Source of the DNA: Defluviicoccus sp.
GTDB taxonomy: Bacteria > Pseudomonadota > Alphaproteobacteria > MPNO01
DNA length: 44,554 nt
NCBI GenBank assembly: GCA_028821395.1
Contig: JAPPGP010000173.1
Span: forward strand, 1-44,554
Reading direction: 5' to 3'
Both the position numbers and the translations under genes were made by a program. The notes beneath the pieces are model-generated. The model made no database searches and was not told the DNA's origin. It saw only the letters and a program-made list of their open reading frames with translations. This document shows positions 24,943 to 33,610 of the stretch, piece after piece; the stretch's first letter is position 1, and each line of letters opens with the position of its first letter.

Positions 24943-26099
24943 GCGAGCCCCTTGCCCAGCAGCATCGCGCCGCAGATCGAGAAGATGTTGCCGTTGCCCG
25001 AGACCGCCGCGATTTCCGCGTCGCGCACCTGGCGCGGGCCGGCGTCGCCGCGCAGCTGTCGCACCGCCTCCAGCACATGCAGCATGCCGCCGACATGGCC
25101 CTGCGAGAGCAGCCCGCCATGCGGGTTGACCGGCAGCGCGCCGTCGAAGCCGAGCCCGCCCTCCGCCGCCAGCCGGTCGCATTCGCCCGCGCCGCAAAAG
25201 CCGAGCGCCTCGACGGTGATCGAGATCGACGCGGTGAAGCCGTCATGCACGGTGAGCAGGTCGACATCGCCCGGCGTCAGCCCCGCCTCCGCGAAGGCGC
25301 GGCGTCCGGCGTCCGCCATGCCGAGCTCCGGGATATCGGGGGTCAGACTGACGATCTTGTGAGTCGCCTGCGATCCCGCGCCGAGATATGAGATCGGAAG
25401 CACTTCGAGCCCGCGCGCGACGCGGCGCGAGGCGACCACGAAGGCGCCGGCGCCGTCGACCACCGGCGAGCAGTCGAGCCTGCGGAACGGCTCGGCGATC
25501 CACGGCGAGGCGCGGTAGTCCCCGATGTCGATCGGCTTTCGGTAGGCGGCGTTGTCGTTGAGCATCGCGTGGCGGCGCATGGCAAGCGCGATCGGCGCGA
25601 ACGCCGCCTCCGGCTCCAGCCCGTAGAGGTCGAGATAGCGCCGGGCGAGCAGCGCGTAGGAGACCACGATCGAGGAGCCGAAGATCTCCTCGAACTCCTC
25701 CGCCCCGGTGGTCATCTGCGCGACATAGCCATGAGTGCCGGGTGCGCGATGCGTCGCCGCGTTATCGCCATAGACGCACACGGCCACCTCCAGCCTTCCC
25801 GCGTCGATCGCCGCCATGGCGTTCTGGATCATGGTGATGAAGGCGACCGTGCCGCCGACATCGACCACCGAGGCGAGCCGCGGTCGAAGCCCGAGACATT
25901 CGATCACGCTGAGCCCGTGCAGCTGGGTCGGCTGGATGTAGGAGCCGAGCGCGTAGACGCCGTCGATGCGCGACCTGTCGATCCCGGCATCGGCAATCGC
26001 CCGGCGCACCGCCTCGCATTGCAGGTCGAGCGCGTTGCGGCCCGGATGCTTGCCCACTTTGGTCTCGCCGATGCCGACGATCGCAGCCCCTTCCCCCAT
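24939..26099 (-). CDS. Thiolase-superfamily protein of the SCP2/Ltp type, nucleophile cysteine missing
   Basis: A 386-residue thiolase-fold protein paired with DUF35. It starts AAIVGIGETKVGKHPGRNALD, has the late family motif VNPHGGLLSQGHVGG (about residues 330-344), and ends GAMLLGKGLA. At the place of the acyl-accepting cysteine (about residues 79-88) it reads VVDVGGTVAF, with no cysteine, so it cannot be a normal thiolase. Ltp2-type retro-aldolases also lack it and also need a DUF35 partner, so C-C cleavage of a beta-hydroxyacyl-CoA is a reasonable inference. The ATG follows a TATAGT by six bases and has no Shine-Dalgarno, suggesting a leaderless mRNA. Confidence 0.9.
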   Translation of the reverse strand: MGEGAAIVGIGETKVGKHPGRNALDLQCEAVRRAIADAGIDRSRIDGVYALGSYIQPTQLHGLSVIECLGLRPRLASVVDVGGTVAFITMIQNAMAAIDAGRLEVAVCVYGDNAATHRAPGTHGYVAQMTTGAEEFEEIFGSSIVVSYALLARRYLDLYGLEPEAAFAPIALAMRRHAMLNDNAAYRKPIDIGDYRASPWIAEPFRRLDCSPVVDGAGAFVVASRRVARGLEVLPISYLGAGSQATHKIVSLTPDIPELGMADAGRRAFAEAGLTPGDVDLLTVHDGFTASISITVEALGFCGAGECDRLAAEGGLGFDGALPVNPHGGLLSQGHVGGMLHVLEAVRQLRGDAGPRQVRDAEIAAVSGNGNIFSICGAMLLGKGLA

Positions 26100-26105
26100 C
26101 GGCGA

Positions 26106-26136
26106 ACTATAGCCACGCCCGGCCGGCCGCTATAGT
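26106..26136. promoter_or_regulatory. Mirror-image TATAGT divergent promoter elements
   Basis: ACTATAGC (26106-26113) and GCTATAGT (26129-26136) are perfect 8-bp inverted repeats 15 bases apart in the 73-base divergent gap. Each contains TATAGT oriented toward its own gene. For the aldehyde dehydrogenase, TATAGT at 26131-26136 leaves about 30 bases of leader. For the thiolase-like gene, TATAGT at 26111-26106 would place the transcription start at or next to the ATG. The pair may also be one operator for a dimeric regulator. Confidence 0.5.
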
Positions 26137-26172
26137 GCGCGGGCCAGCGCGAACCGTCAGGGCGAGGAGCGG

Positions 26173-27600
26173 ATGTACATCAATGGAGACTGGGAGGCGG
26201 GAGCCGCCGCCGCGAGCTTTCCCGTGCTCAACCCGGCGGACGGATCGGTGATCGCCGAGGTGCCGGACGGCGGCGCAGAGCGGGCGCGGGCGGCGATCGA
26301 CGCGGCGGCGGATGCCTTTCCCGCCTGGCGGGCGACCACGGCCTATGACCGCGCGGCGATCCTGATGCGCGCGCATGCGCTCATGCTCGAACGGCGCGAG
26401 GACATCGCCCGGGTGATGACCGAAGAGCAGGGAAAGCCGCTGCGCGCGGCCTTGACGGAAGTCCGCTACGCGGCCGATTTCCTGGTCTGGTTCGCCGAGG
26501 AGGCCAAGCGGGTCTATGGCGAGACGATCCCCTCGGCGCGGCCCGACCAGCGCTTCATGGTGCTGCACCAGCCGGTCGGCGTGGTGGCCGCGATCACGCC
26601 CTGGAACTACCCGATCTCGATGATCACAAGGAAGCTGGGACCGGCGCTCGCCGCCGGCTGCACGGTGGTCCTCAAGCCCGCCGAGGCGACGCCGCTCACC
26701 GCCATCGAGACCTTCAAGGTGTTCGAGGACGCGGGCTTCCCCAAGGGCGTGGTCAACCTGGTGACCGCCCTGGACCCGGCGCCGGTGGGCGATGAGTTCG
26801 TCGCCAACCCCAAGGTTCGCAAGCTCACCTTCACCGGCTCGACCGCGGTCGGCAAGATGCTGGCCGGGCGCGCGGCGGGCAACATGAAGCGGGTCTCCTG
26901 CGAGCTTGGCGGGCACGCCCCGTTCATCGTGCTCGGCGACGCCGATCCGGTGCATGCCGCGAAGGGGCTGCAGCTGGTAAAATTCCTCAACACCGGCCAG
27001 GCCTGCATCAGCCCCAATCGGGTATACGTCCACCGCGACTCGGCGGATGCGTTCCTCGAGACCCTGACCTCCCGGGTGGCCAGGATGAAGGCGGGCAGCG
27101 GGTTCGAGGACGGGGTGACCGTCGGCCCGCTGGTCAACGAGGCGGCGGTCGCCAAGGTCGAGGCGCAGGTCGATGACGCCGTGGCCAAGGGCGCGTCGGT
27201 GCTCTGCGGCGGCGGGCGGCTGACCGGGAACGGGCTGGAGAAGGGCCATTTCTACGCCCCCACCGTGCTCGACGGCGTGACGCCCGAGATGCGGATCTAC
27301 CGCGAGGAGACCTTCGGCCCGGTCGCTCCGGTGGTCCGCTTCGGCGACGGGGACGACATACTGGAGATGGCGAACGACACCCATTACGGGCTCGCCGCCT
27401 ATATCTACAGCCAGGACCTCGCCCGGACGATGCGCCTCCTGGAAGGGCTCGACTTCGGCATCGTCGGCATCAACGACATCAACCCCGCCTCCGCCGCCGC
27501 CCCGTTCGGCGGCATGAAGGATTCGGGCCTCGGCCGCGAGGGCAGCCGCGAGGGCATCGCCGAGTATCTCGAGACCAAGGTCGCCGGGTTCAGCATCTGA
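26173..27600 (+). CDS. NAD(P)-dependent aldehyde dehydrogenase (succinate-semialdehyde dehydrogenase type)
   Basis: A 475-residue ALDH. Clear landmarks are TEEQGKPL (about residues 83-90), the cofactor site ITPWNYPISMITRK, the catalytic glutamate in ELGGHAPF (about 244) and the catalytic cysteine in NTGQACISPNR (about 278). Overall it is closest to the GabD/succinate-semialdehyde group, though substrate range in this family is wide. GAGGAG lies four bases before the ATG. It precedes the NicC-like monooxygenase by ten bases, so the two form a unit, perhaps oxidising an aldehyde made in the same pathway. Confidence 0.95.
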   Translation: MYINGDWEAGAAAASFPVLNPADGSVIAEVPDGGAERARAAIDAAADAFPAWRATTAYDRAAILMRAHALMLERREDIARVMTEEQGKPLRAALTEVRYAADFLVWFAEEAKRVYGETIPSARPDQRFMVLHQPVGVVAAITPWNYPISMITRKLGPALAAGCTVVLKPAEATPLTAIETFKVFEDAGFPKGVVNLVTALDPAPVGDEFVANPKVRKLTFTGSTAVGKMLAGRAAGNMKRVSCELGGHAPFIVLGDADPVHAAKGLQLVKFLNTGQACISPNRVYVHRDSADAFLETLTSRVARMKAGSGFEDGVTVGPLVNEAAVAKVEAQVDDAVAKGASVLCGGGRLTGNGLEKGHFYAPTVLDGVTPEMRIYREETFGPVAPVVRFGDGDDILEMANDTHYGLAAYIYSQDLARTMRLLEGLDFGIVGINDINPASAAAPFGGMKDSGLGREGSREGIAEYLETKVAGFSI

Positions 27601-27610
27601 GGCGGATGTC

Positions 27611-28750
27611 TTGCGCCCGGACTGGGAAATCGCCGTCATCGGCGCCGGGCTCGGCGGGCTGGTCGCCGCGGCGCTTCTGGAACAACGCGGACAGCGCGTC
27701 CGCGTCTACGAGCAGGCGCCCGAATTCGCCAGGCTCGGCGCGGGGATCAATCTCAGCCCCAACGTGATGAAGGTGCTGCGCGCCGCCGGCGTCGAGGAAC
27801 GGCTGCTCGAGATCGGGCTCCGGCCGGAATACTGGATCAGCCGCAAGTTCGATACCGGCGAGACCATGTTCCGCTACGACATGCGCGATGCCTGCGAGGC
27901 CGCGTTCGGCGCCTGCTACATGGTCATCCATCGCGGCGACTTCCACGAGATCCTGACCGGGAACGTCGCCCCCGGCACCATCGCGTTCGGCAAGAAGCTG
28001 GTCGCGCTGGAGCAGAAAGCCGGCGCCGTCGCGCTCGCCTTCGAGGACGGCAGCCGGGCGGAGGCGGATATCGTCATCGGCGCCGACGGCATCGATTCCA
28101 TGGTGCGCGAGGCGCTGCTCGGGCCCGAGCGGCCGGTCTATTCGGGCTATGTCGGGCATCGCTGCATCATCCCGACCGAGAAGCTCGGCGACCTCGCCCC
28201 CGCCGACGTCAGCAAGTGGTGGTCCGACGACGCCCACCGGGACACCCATATGGTGGTCTACTATCTCGACAGGAACCATGACGAGATCTACTTCGTGACC
28301 GGCGTGCCCGAGCCCGAATGGGACTACGGCTACTCCCATGTCGATGCCGATTACGGCGAGCTGCGCCGGGCCTTCGCCGACTTCCATCCCGAGATCCACA
28401 CCCTGATCGACATCTCGTCGGGGGCGACGAAGTGGCCGCTCTTCGACCGCACGCCGCTGCCGCTGTGGAGCGACGGGCGGCTGGTCCTGATCGGCGATGC
28501 CTGCCACCCGATGAAGCCCCATATGGGGCAGGGGGCGGCGATGGCGATCGAGGACGCGGCGGTCCTGGTGCGCTGCCTGGAGCGCTTCGGCGAGGACTAC
28601 CGGAGCGCCTTCTCCCTTTACGAGAACGCCCGCAAGGGGCGTTGCGAGCGGGTCCAGCAGGGCTCGCGCGACAACCGGTGGCTCAGGAACCCGATGGACC
28701 CCGCCTGGGTGTTCTCCTACGACGCGATGACGGTGCCGCTGGAGGCGTGA
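27611..28750 (+). CDS. FAD-dependent aromatic monooxygenase, 6-hydroxynicotinate 3-monooxygenase (NicC)/salicylate hydroxylase-like
   Basis: A 379-residue class A flavoprotein hydroxylase. It has the GXGXXG motif VIGAGLGGLVAAALLEQRG (about residues 8-26), the DG motif IGADGIDSMVREAL (about 156-169) and the GD motif IGDACHPMKPHMGQG (about 296-310). Several stretches (KWWSDDAH, YFVTGVPEPEWD, KWPLFDRTPLPLW) strongly recall NicC, which turns 6-hydroxynicotinate into 2,5-dihydroxypyridine by decarboxylative hydroxylation. A related heteroaromatic or salicylate-type acid is likely. It begins with TTG at 27611; AGGCGG lies six bases upstream and no ATG is suitably placed. Its 3' end is overlapped antisense by a toxin fragment. 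Confidence 0.93.
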   Translation: MRPDWEIAVIGAGLGGLVAAALLEQRGQRVRVYEQAPEFARLGAGINLSPNVMKVLRAAGVEERLLEIGLRPEYWISRKFDTGETMFRYDMRDACEAAFGACYMVIHRGDFHEILTGNVAPGTIAFGKKLVALEQKAGAVALAFEDGSRAEADIVIGADGIDSMVREALLGPERPVYSGYVGHRCIIPTEKLGDLAPADVSKWWSDDAHRDTHMVVYYLDRNHDEIYFVTGVPEPEWDYGYSHVDADYGELRRAFADFHPEIHTLIDISSGATKWPLFDRTPLPLWSDGRLVLIGDACHPMKPHMGQGAAMAIEDAAVLVRCLERFGEDYRSAFSLYENARKGRCERVQQGSRDNRWLRNPMDPAWVFSYDAMTVPLEA

Positions 28751-28881
28751 GGGCGCGCGGAGGATCGCACGGCGTCATCGTCCTTCAAGGCCTGGGCGGC
28801 GTCGGAATTGTCGTCCGAGATGTAGTCCACGATGGCCATGAGATCGGCGACCGCCGTGGCCTTCCACTCAAGATCGAGCAC
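28717..28881 (-). pseudogene. Truncated ParE/RelE-type toxin
   Basis: A GTG (28881) overlapping the antitoxin stop opens a frame reading LDLEWKATAVADLMAIVDYI and then SDDNSDAAQALKDD, the normal first roughly 35 residues of a RelE/ParE toxin. Homology stops near 28777; the frame continues out of character into the 3' end of the flavin monooxygenase on the other strand and stops at 28717 after 54 residues. Such toxins are about 95 residues long, and the C-terminal catalytic part is gone. It is therefore an inactivated toxin beside an intact antitoxin. Confidence 0.85.
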
Positions 28882-29167
28882 GGCGCTTCCGGTCGATCAG
28901 CGCCTGCGCGTCGGTCATCACTCGGTCGTGCGGAGACGCCGGAATCGGATCGTCCAGGGCTTCGCGCACCTTCGCGCGGAACCACGCGTCGTGGGCTTCG
29001 GGGTCGACGGTCAGACCGGCGGGAAGCCCGCCCTCGGCGGCGACGCGGGTAAGGAGAATGCGTACGGCATCGGAGAGCGTCAGGCCGATTTCGGCGAGTG
29101 TCTCGGCTGCCTTCGCCTTGAGTCGCTCGTCCACCCGGACATGGAGCATCGAGGTTCGCGCTGCCAT
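28868..29167 (-). CDS. RelB/DinJ-family antitoxin
   Basis: A 99-residue protein with the ribbon-helix-helix N terminus LHVRVDERLKAKAAETLAEI (about residues 8-27), followed by GLTLSDAVRILLTRV, the classic RelB/DinJ signature. The C-terminal half would wrap the toxin. GGAAGG lies eight bases before ATG 29167. The start of a toxin frame overlaps its stop, but that toxin is truncated, so the antitoxin is now orphaned. It may still repress its own promoter through the palindrome at 29199-29210. Confidence 0.92.
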   Translation of the reverse strand: MAARTSMLHVRVDERLKAKAAETLAEIGLTLSDAVRILLTRVAAEGGLPAGLTVDPEAHDAWFRAKVREALDDPIPASPHDRVMTDAQALIDRKRRARS

Positions 29168-29198
29168 CGGACATCCTTCCGTCTCCCGCCAATATGTA

Positions 29199-29218
29199 TC
29201 TCATTTGAGAGACGTCAA
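29199..29218 (-). promoter_or_regulatory. Antitoxin promoter/operator
   Basis: The palindrome TCTCA-TT-TGAGA (29199-29210) lies 32 bases before the antitoxin start. On the minus strand, TTGACG (29218-29213) abuts it as a -35, and the palindrome fills the spacer to a weak -10 around 29189-29196. This is the expected layout for autoregulation by a ribbon-helix-helix antitoxin. The local sequence is much more AT-rich than its surroundings. Confidence 0.6.
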
Positions 29219-29307
29219 AAACGGTGGCGGTTCCCGGCCCGTGAACTCCAGGCTGAACGTGTTCGCCCGCCGCGCCGCCGTCGCCTGGCTCCGGTCGGGG
29301 GCTTCTG

Positions 29308-31446
29308 CTACCCGTAGAACCCCCAGAACTCCTTGTCGTAGCCCGGCGCGCGGGGTTCGGGCCATTCGCCGTAATAGGCGATGATGCGGTCCTTCGGCCG
29401 GCGCTTGCGCCAGTCGGCGACGAAGCGGTCGAAGGGCTTCGCCTTGCGCAGGCGCTCGCGCCTGATGCCGGCCCGCTTCTTCTCGGTCGCCGCGCGGTCG
29501 ATGCGGCCGGTCTCGGCGTCGATGACCGCGCCGTAGACCCGCTCGGCGATATGCGGGTCGATCATCCCGTCGTCCACATCCCGCTGGATCGCCGCCGGGT
29601 CGCGCTCCAGCACGTCGCCGTACCCGCCGCCGCCGCCCATGGTGAAGATCATCAGGTCGCCTTCGGCGAACTTCTCGGTCGGCTGGCCGGAGGACTCGAT
29701 GCGCCAGGTGCCGTCGACGCTCCGCTTGGCCATCAAATCGGCCATGTGGAGGTCCACGTCCCCGCCGGCGCGCGCCTTGTCGAGCAGGTCCGAGCCCTCG
29801 ATGACGATGCGCGGGTTGGGCGGGCCCATATAGCCGCCCATGATGCCGGGGTTGTGGCTGATCTTGTCGGCGCTGCCCCAGGAGTTGAGGAAGCAGCCGG
29901 GGTCGCCGCAGGCGGTCGAGATCTCGACCAGCGAGGCGCCGCCGCGGAACTTGCCGTAGCCGTGGTTGTTGCGGTCGATGGCGCGGCTGAGGACGAAATG
30001 GGGCAGACGCGAATCCATGTCCTCGGTCTCGCCGGCATCGGTGAACGGCCCCCAGAAGAAGCCGATCGCGCTCTCCCCGTCGCCGTCGAAGCGCCCGCCC
30101 TGGCCGGCCGCGTTGCAGGTGCCGGTGATGTTGGCCGAGTTGTAGCCGCGCCGGTTCTCGCCGGCGAAGGTGAAGACGTTCTGGTTCCTGGAATGCGGCG
30201 CTTGGACGGCGATGCGGTAGGGGCTGGCGAACAGCGCCTTCGAGCCCAGCACGTGGCAGCCATTGGTCACGCAGGCGGCGATCGAGGTCCCCATGCCGTG
30301 CGCGAGCTCGTCCGTCGCGTTGGCGATCGAGGGTCCCTCGACCAGATAGCGGCAGGTCTCCAGCAGCCCGGCATTGGGCGGGAGGCCGCGGAAGAAGTAG
30401 GAGAACAGGTAGACCGCCGTCGCCGCGCGGACTAGGTGCCAGGTCCCGTGCATCGGCCCCAGCCGGTTCTCCGGCGAGACCCCCTGGACCAGCAGGGTGA
30501 GCGAATCGTCCTCCTTGAACAGGATGACCGGGATCCGGGTGAGCCCGAGGCTGCCGCCGATATCGTCGTCGTTGAACATCACCGCGCGGAACACGCCGTC
30601 ATTGAGCTGGCGCAGCCGGCCGCGCGCCGCCTGCTCGGCCCGGGTCAGGATCGTCCGCATGCCGCCCACCACGTGCTCGACGCCGCGGCGCTCGATCTCG
30701 CGGACGATGCGGCGGTGCATCTGGAACAATGTGGCGACGCGCGAACGCAGATCGGCCGAGAACACGAACGGGTTCCTGACCTCGCCGGCCAGCATGTCGA
30801 GCATGTCCTGGTTGAGGCGGAAGCCGTCGCCGATCCGCATCATCGGGACGTGGAAGCCCTCCTCGTAGCGGGTGCGCGCCTTGGCGTTGAACCCGCCCGG
30901 CGTCGGCGAGCCCGAATCGCCCTGGTGCCCGCCGCAGGTCACCCAGGCGACATGGGTGCCCTCGAAGAACACCGGCATCGCGGTGAACATGTCGAACGGG
31001 TGCACCCCGCCGCCGAGCTCGTCGTTGAAGAAATAGATGTCGCCGTCCGACAGCCCGACCGTCGGGTCCGGCTCGTAGTACTTCTTGGCGTATTTGAGCT
31101 GGGCGTTGTTGAGCATGGTGTGGAAGTAGATGCCGGTCGCCACCACCGCCGGGTCGCCCGAGGCGGTGAAGATCCCGCAATTCATGTCGCCGGTCATGAT
31201 GGCTTCCGAGATCGACAGCGACATGTAGACGTCGCGCGCCTCCTCGGCGATGGCGGTGAGCTTGTGGAACAAGAGCTCGACGTCGATCTCGGCAACCGCG
31301 TCCATGCCGCGCCGCTCGAGCTCGGTGACCGGCTCCAGCCCGTGGCCGATCAGCTCGGGATCGACGCCCGGGCGCCGCTCATAGGCGTCGCGCTCGTAGA
31401 TCAGCCCTTCGCTCAGCCTCGCGTAGCGCTCGAACAGCTCGCCCAT
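29308..31446 (-). CDS. hyuB: Long HyuB family subunit (acetone-carboxylase alpha-like)
   Basis: A 712-residue HyuB-family protein. After a roughly 50-residue N-terminal extension come the family core motifs (DGDIYFFNDELGGGVHPFDM, about residues 133-152) and TCGGHQGDSGSPTPGG. The glycine loop MGGGGGYGDVLERDP lies at about 608-622, and the tail ends in PGYDKEFWGFYG. Its length and its tail rich in Arg/Lys and Tyr/Trp resemble acetone/acetophenone carboxylase alpha-type subunits more than hydantoinase B. It is transcribed away from hyuA-hyuB at 31563-35380, separated by 116 bases, so one HyuA may serve two different HyuB subunits. GGGAGG precedes the ATG. Confidence 0.9.
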   Translation of the reverse strand: MGELFERYARLSEGLIYERDAYERRPGVDPELIGHGLEPVTELERRGMDAVAEIDVELLFHKLTAIAEEARDVYMSLSISEAIMTGDMNCGIFTASGDPAVVATGIYFHTMLNNAQLKYAKKYYEPDPTVGLSDGDIYFFNDELGGGVHPFDMFTAMPVFFEGTHVAWVTCGGHQGDSGSPTPGGFNAKARTRYEEGFHVPMMRIGDGFRLNQDMLDMLAGEVRNPFVFSADLRSRVATLFQMHRRIVREIERRGVEHVVGGMRTILTRAEQAARGRLRQLNDGVFRAVMFNDDDIGGSLGLTRIPVILFKEDDSLTLLVQGVSPENRLGPMHGTWHLVRAATAVYLFSYFFRGLPPNAGLLETCRYLVEGPSIANATDELAHGMGTSIAACVTNGCHVLGSKALFASPYRIAVQAPHSRNQNVFTFAGENRRGYNSANITGTCNAAGQGGRFDGDGESAIGFFWGPFTDAGETEDMDSRLPHFVLSRAIDRNNHGYGKFRGGASLVEISTACGDPGCFLNSWGSADKISHNPGIMGGYMGPPNPRIVIEGSDLLDKARAGGDVDLHMADLMAKRSVDGTWRIESSGQPTEKFAEGDLMIFTMGGGGGYGDVLERDPAAIQRDVDDGMIDPHIAERVYGAVIDAETGRIDRAATEKKRAGIRRERLRKAKPFDRFVADWRKRRPKDRIIAYYGEWPEPRAPGYDKEFWGFYG

Positions 31447-31562
31447 CGCCCCTCCCGTCGTGCGGGCGCAGGCTAGAGCAAGGCGTGCTTCTACGGAACC
31501 GCCTGTTCACAGGCGCCGTGGCTGGCCGCGCGCCGACCGTCGTTCCGCGCTACCATGCCGGC

Positions 31563-33608
31563 ATGACGGCGTCCCGGCCCCTGTCCCTGATCGTTGCCGT
31601 CGATACCGGTGGCACCTTCACCGACATCGCCGCGTTCGACGCCGACCGGGGCGAAGTCGCCTATGCCAAGGCGCTGACCACCTATGGCGACCTGGTCGAC
31701 GGCGTGATGGACTGCGTGCGGACGGCGGGCGTCGATCTCTCACGCGCGCTGCTCGCCAAGCACGGCACGACGCTGGTCATCAACACCCTGCTCCAGCGTT
31801 CCGGCGCCAGGGTGGCGCTGGTAACCACCAAGGGCTTCCGCGACACGCTCGAACTTGCCCGCGGCAACCGCACCAACCCGTTCGATATCGGGTTCCGCCG
31901 CGCCTCGCCGCTGGTTCCGCGCGAGCTCCGCTTCGAAATCGACGAGCGGGTGCACGGTCGCGGCGAGGTTCTGGCCGAACCCGATCCCGCCGAGGTCGAC
32001 CGCCTCGCCGAGACCATCGCGGGTCTCGATGTGGAGGCGGTCGCGGTGTCGTTCCTCAACGCCTATCGCGATGATCGCAACGAGCGCGCCGTCGCCCGGC
32101 GACTGCGGGAGCGTCTGCCCGGGGTCTATGTGACCGCCGGCACCGAGATCACCCGCGAATGGTACGAGTACGAGCGCTGCTGCACGGCGGCGGCGAACGC
32201 CGCGGTCGGCCCGCGCATGGCGGACTATGCCGCGCGGCTGGAGAGGCGTCTCGGCGAGGGCGGGTTCGCGAGCACGCTCTACATGATGGGCTCGAATGGC
32301 GGGGTGCTGTCCGTCGACCGCTCGCTTCGGGAGCCCATCGCGCTGATCGAATCCGGGCCGGTGGGCGGCTGCATCGGCGCCGCCGCCTATGGCGAGGCGC
32401 TCGGCATCGCGAACCTGATCGCCTTCGACATGGGCGGAACGACCGCCAAATGCGCGGTCATCCAGGGCGGTGCGTTCGGGCTCAGCTCTCCCTACTTCGT
32501 CGGCGGCTACGACACCGGCTTTCCGATCCGCGGCTCGGTCGTCGATATCGTCGAGGTCGGCGCGGGAGGCGGGTCGATCGCCTGGGTGGACGAGGGGCGG
32601 CGGCTCCATGTCGGTCCGAGGAGCGCGGGCTCCGACCCCGGTCCGGTATGCTTCGGCCGCGGCGGCGGCGAACCCACCGTGACCGACGCCAACCTGGTGC
32701 TCGGGCGGATCGGCGCCGGGGAGTTCCTGGGCGGCGGGCTCGGGCTCGACCGGGACGCCGCGTCGCGCGCCATCGCCGGGCGCGTGGCGGCGCCGCTCGG
32801 CATGGGCGACCGGCCGATCGAGGCGACCGCGGAAGGGATGCTCTCGCTCGCGTCGGTGACGATGACCGGCGCCATCCGCCGGATCACCGTCGAGCGCGGC
32901 CACGACCCGCGCGACTTCGCGCTGTTCGCGTTCGGCGGCAGCGGGCCGATCCACGCATCGTCGCTGGCCCGCGAGCTCGATATCGGCACGGCGATCGTCC
33001 CGCCCGAGCCGGGGAATTTCTCGGCCATCGGCATGCTGCTCGCCGATGCGAGGCTCGATGTGGCGCGCACCGTGATCCGCGACTTGGGCGAGGACGCGCT
33101 CGGCGAGATCCGCGCCGCCTTCGCCGAGGCCGAACGCCACGGCGCGGACATCGTCGCCGCCGAGGTGCCCGGCGCGGCGGCCACGCTTGCCCGCTCGATC
33201 GAGCTGCGCTATCGCGGGCAGAAGCACAGCTTCGTGCTGCCGGTCGCCGCGCTTCGCGCCGACTTCGAAACCTATTACCGGGAGCGCTTCGGACATTCCG
33301 ATCCCGACGCGCCGATCGAGATCGTCGGCATCAGGGTGAGCGCATACGCCAATACCGAAAAGCCCGACCTCGCCCGGCTACCGCGCTTCGCGGACCGGGT
33401 GGCGGCGGCGGGTTCGCGACCGGTCTGGTTCGCCGCCGCCGGGGGGTGGATCGAAACGCCGGTCAGGCGGCGGGCGACGCTGCTGCCGGGCTTCGCCGCA
33501 GAGGGCCCGCTGATCGTCGAGGAGTACGGCGCCACCACGGTGCTCGCTCCCGGCGACCGCTGCAGCGTCGGCGGTCTCGGCGAGATCCGCATCGAAATCG
33601 GAGATTGA
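31563..33608 (+). CDS. hyuA: HyuA family ATP-dependent subunit, second locus
   Basis: A 681-residue ASKHA-fold protein with VDTGGTFTDIAAF (about residues 13-25), the second ATP motif FDMGGTTAKCAV (about 287-298) and GAGGGSIAWVD (about 335). It is similar in layout to the HyuA at 2945 but clearly diverged, for example ELARGNRTNPFDI where the first has VIGRGPVGRVGGL. The frame opens at 31485, but ATG 31563 gives the canonical N terminus. It is followed after two bases by hyuB. Hydantoin, oxoproline or ketone activation are all possible; no racemase or carbamoylase genes argue for a hydantoin pathway. Confidence 0.93.
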   Translation: MTASRPLSLIVAVDTGGTFTDIAAFDADRGEVAYAKALTTYGDLVDGVMDCVRTAGVDLSRALLAKHGTTLVINTLLQRSGARVALVTTKGFRDTLELARGNRTNPFDIGFRRASPLVPRELRFEIDERVHGRGEVLAEPDPAEVDRLAETIAGLDVEAVAVSFLNAYRDDRNERAVARRLRERLPGVYVTAGTEITREWYEYERCCTAAANAAVGPRMADYAARLERRLGEGGFASTLYMMGSNGGVLSVDRSLREPIALIESGPVGGCIGAAAYGEALGIANLIAFDMGGTTAKCAVIQGGAFGLSSPYFVGGYDTGFPIRGSVVDIVEVGAGGGSIAWVDEGRRLHVGPRSAGSDPGPVCFGRGGGEPTVTDANLVLGRIGAGEFLGGGLGLDRDAASRAIAGRVAAPLGMGDRPIEATAEGMLSLASVTMTGAIRRITVERGHDPRDFALFAFGGSGPIHASSLARELDIGTAIVPPEPGNFSAIGMLLADARLDVARTVIRDLGEDALGEIRAAFAEAERHGADIVAAEVPGAAATLARSIELRYRGQKHSFVLPVAALRADFETYYRERFGHSDPDAPIEIVGIRVSAYANTEKPDLARLPRFADRVAAAGSRPVWFAAAGGWIETPVRRRATLLPGFAAEGPLIVEEYGATTVLAPGDRCSVGGLGEIRIEIGD

Positions 33609-33610
33609 GA

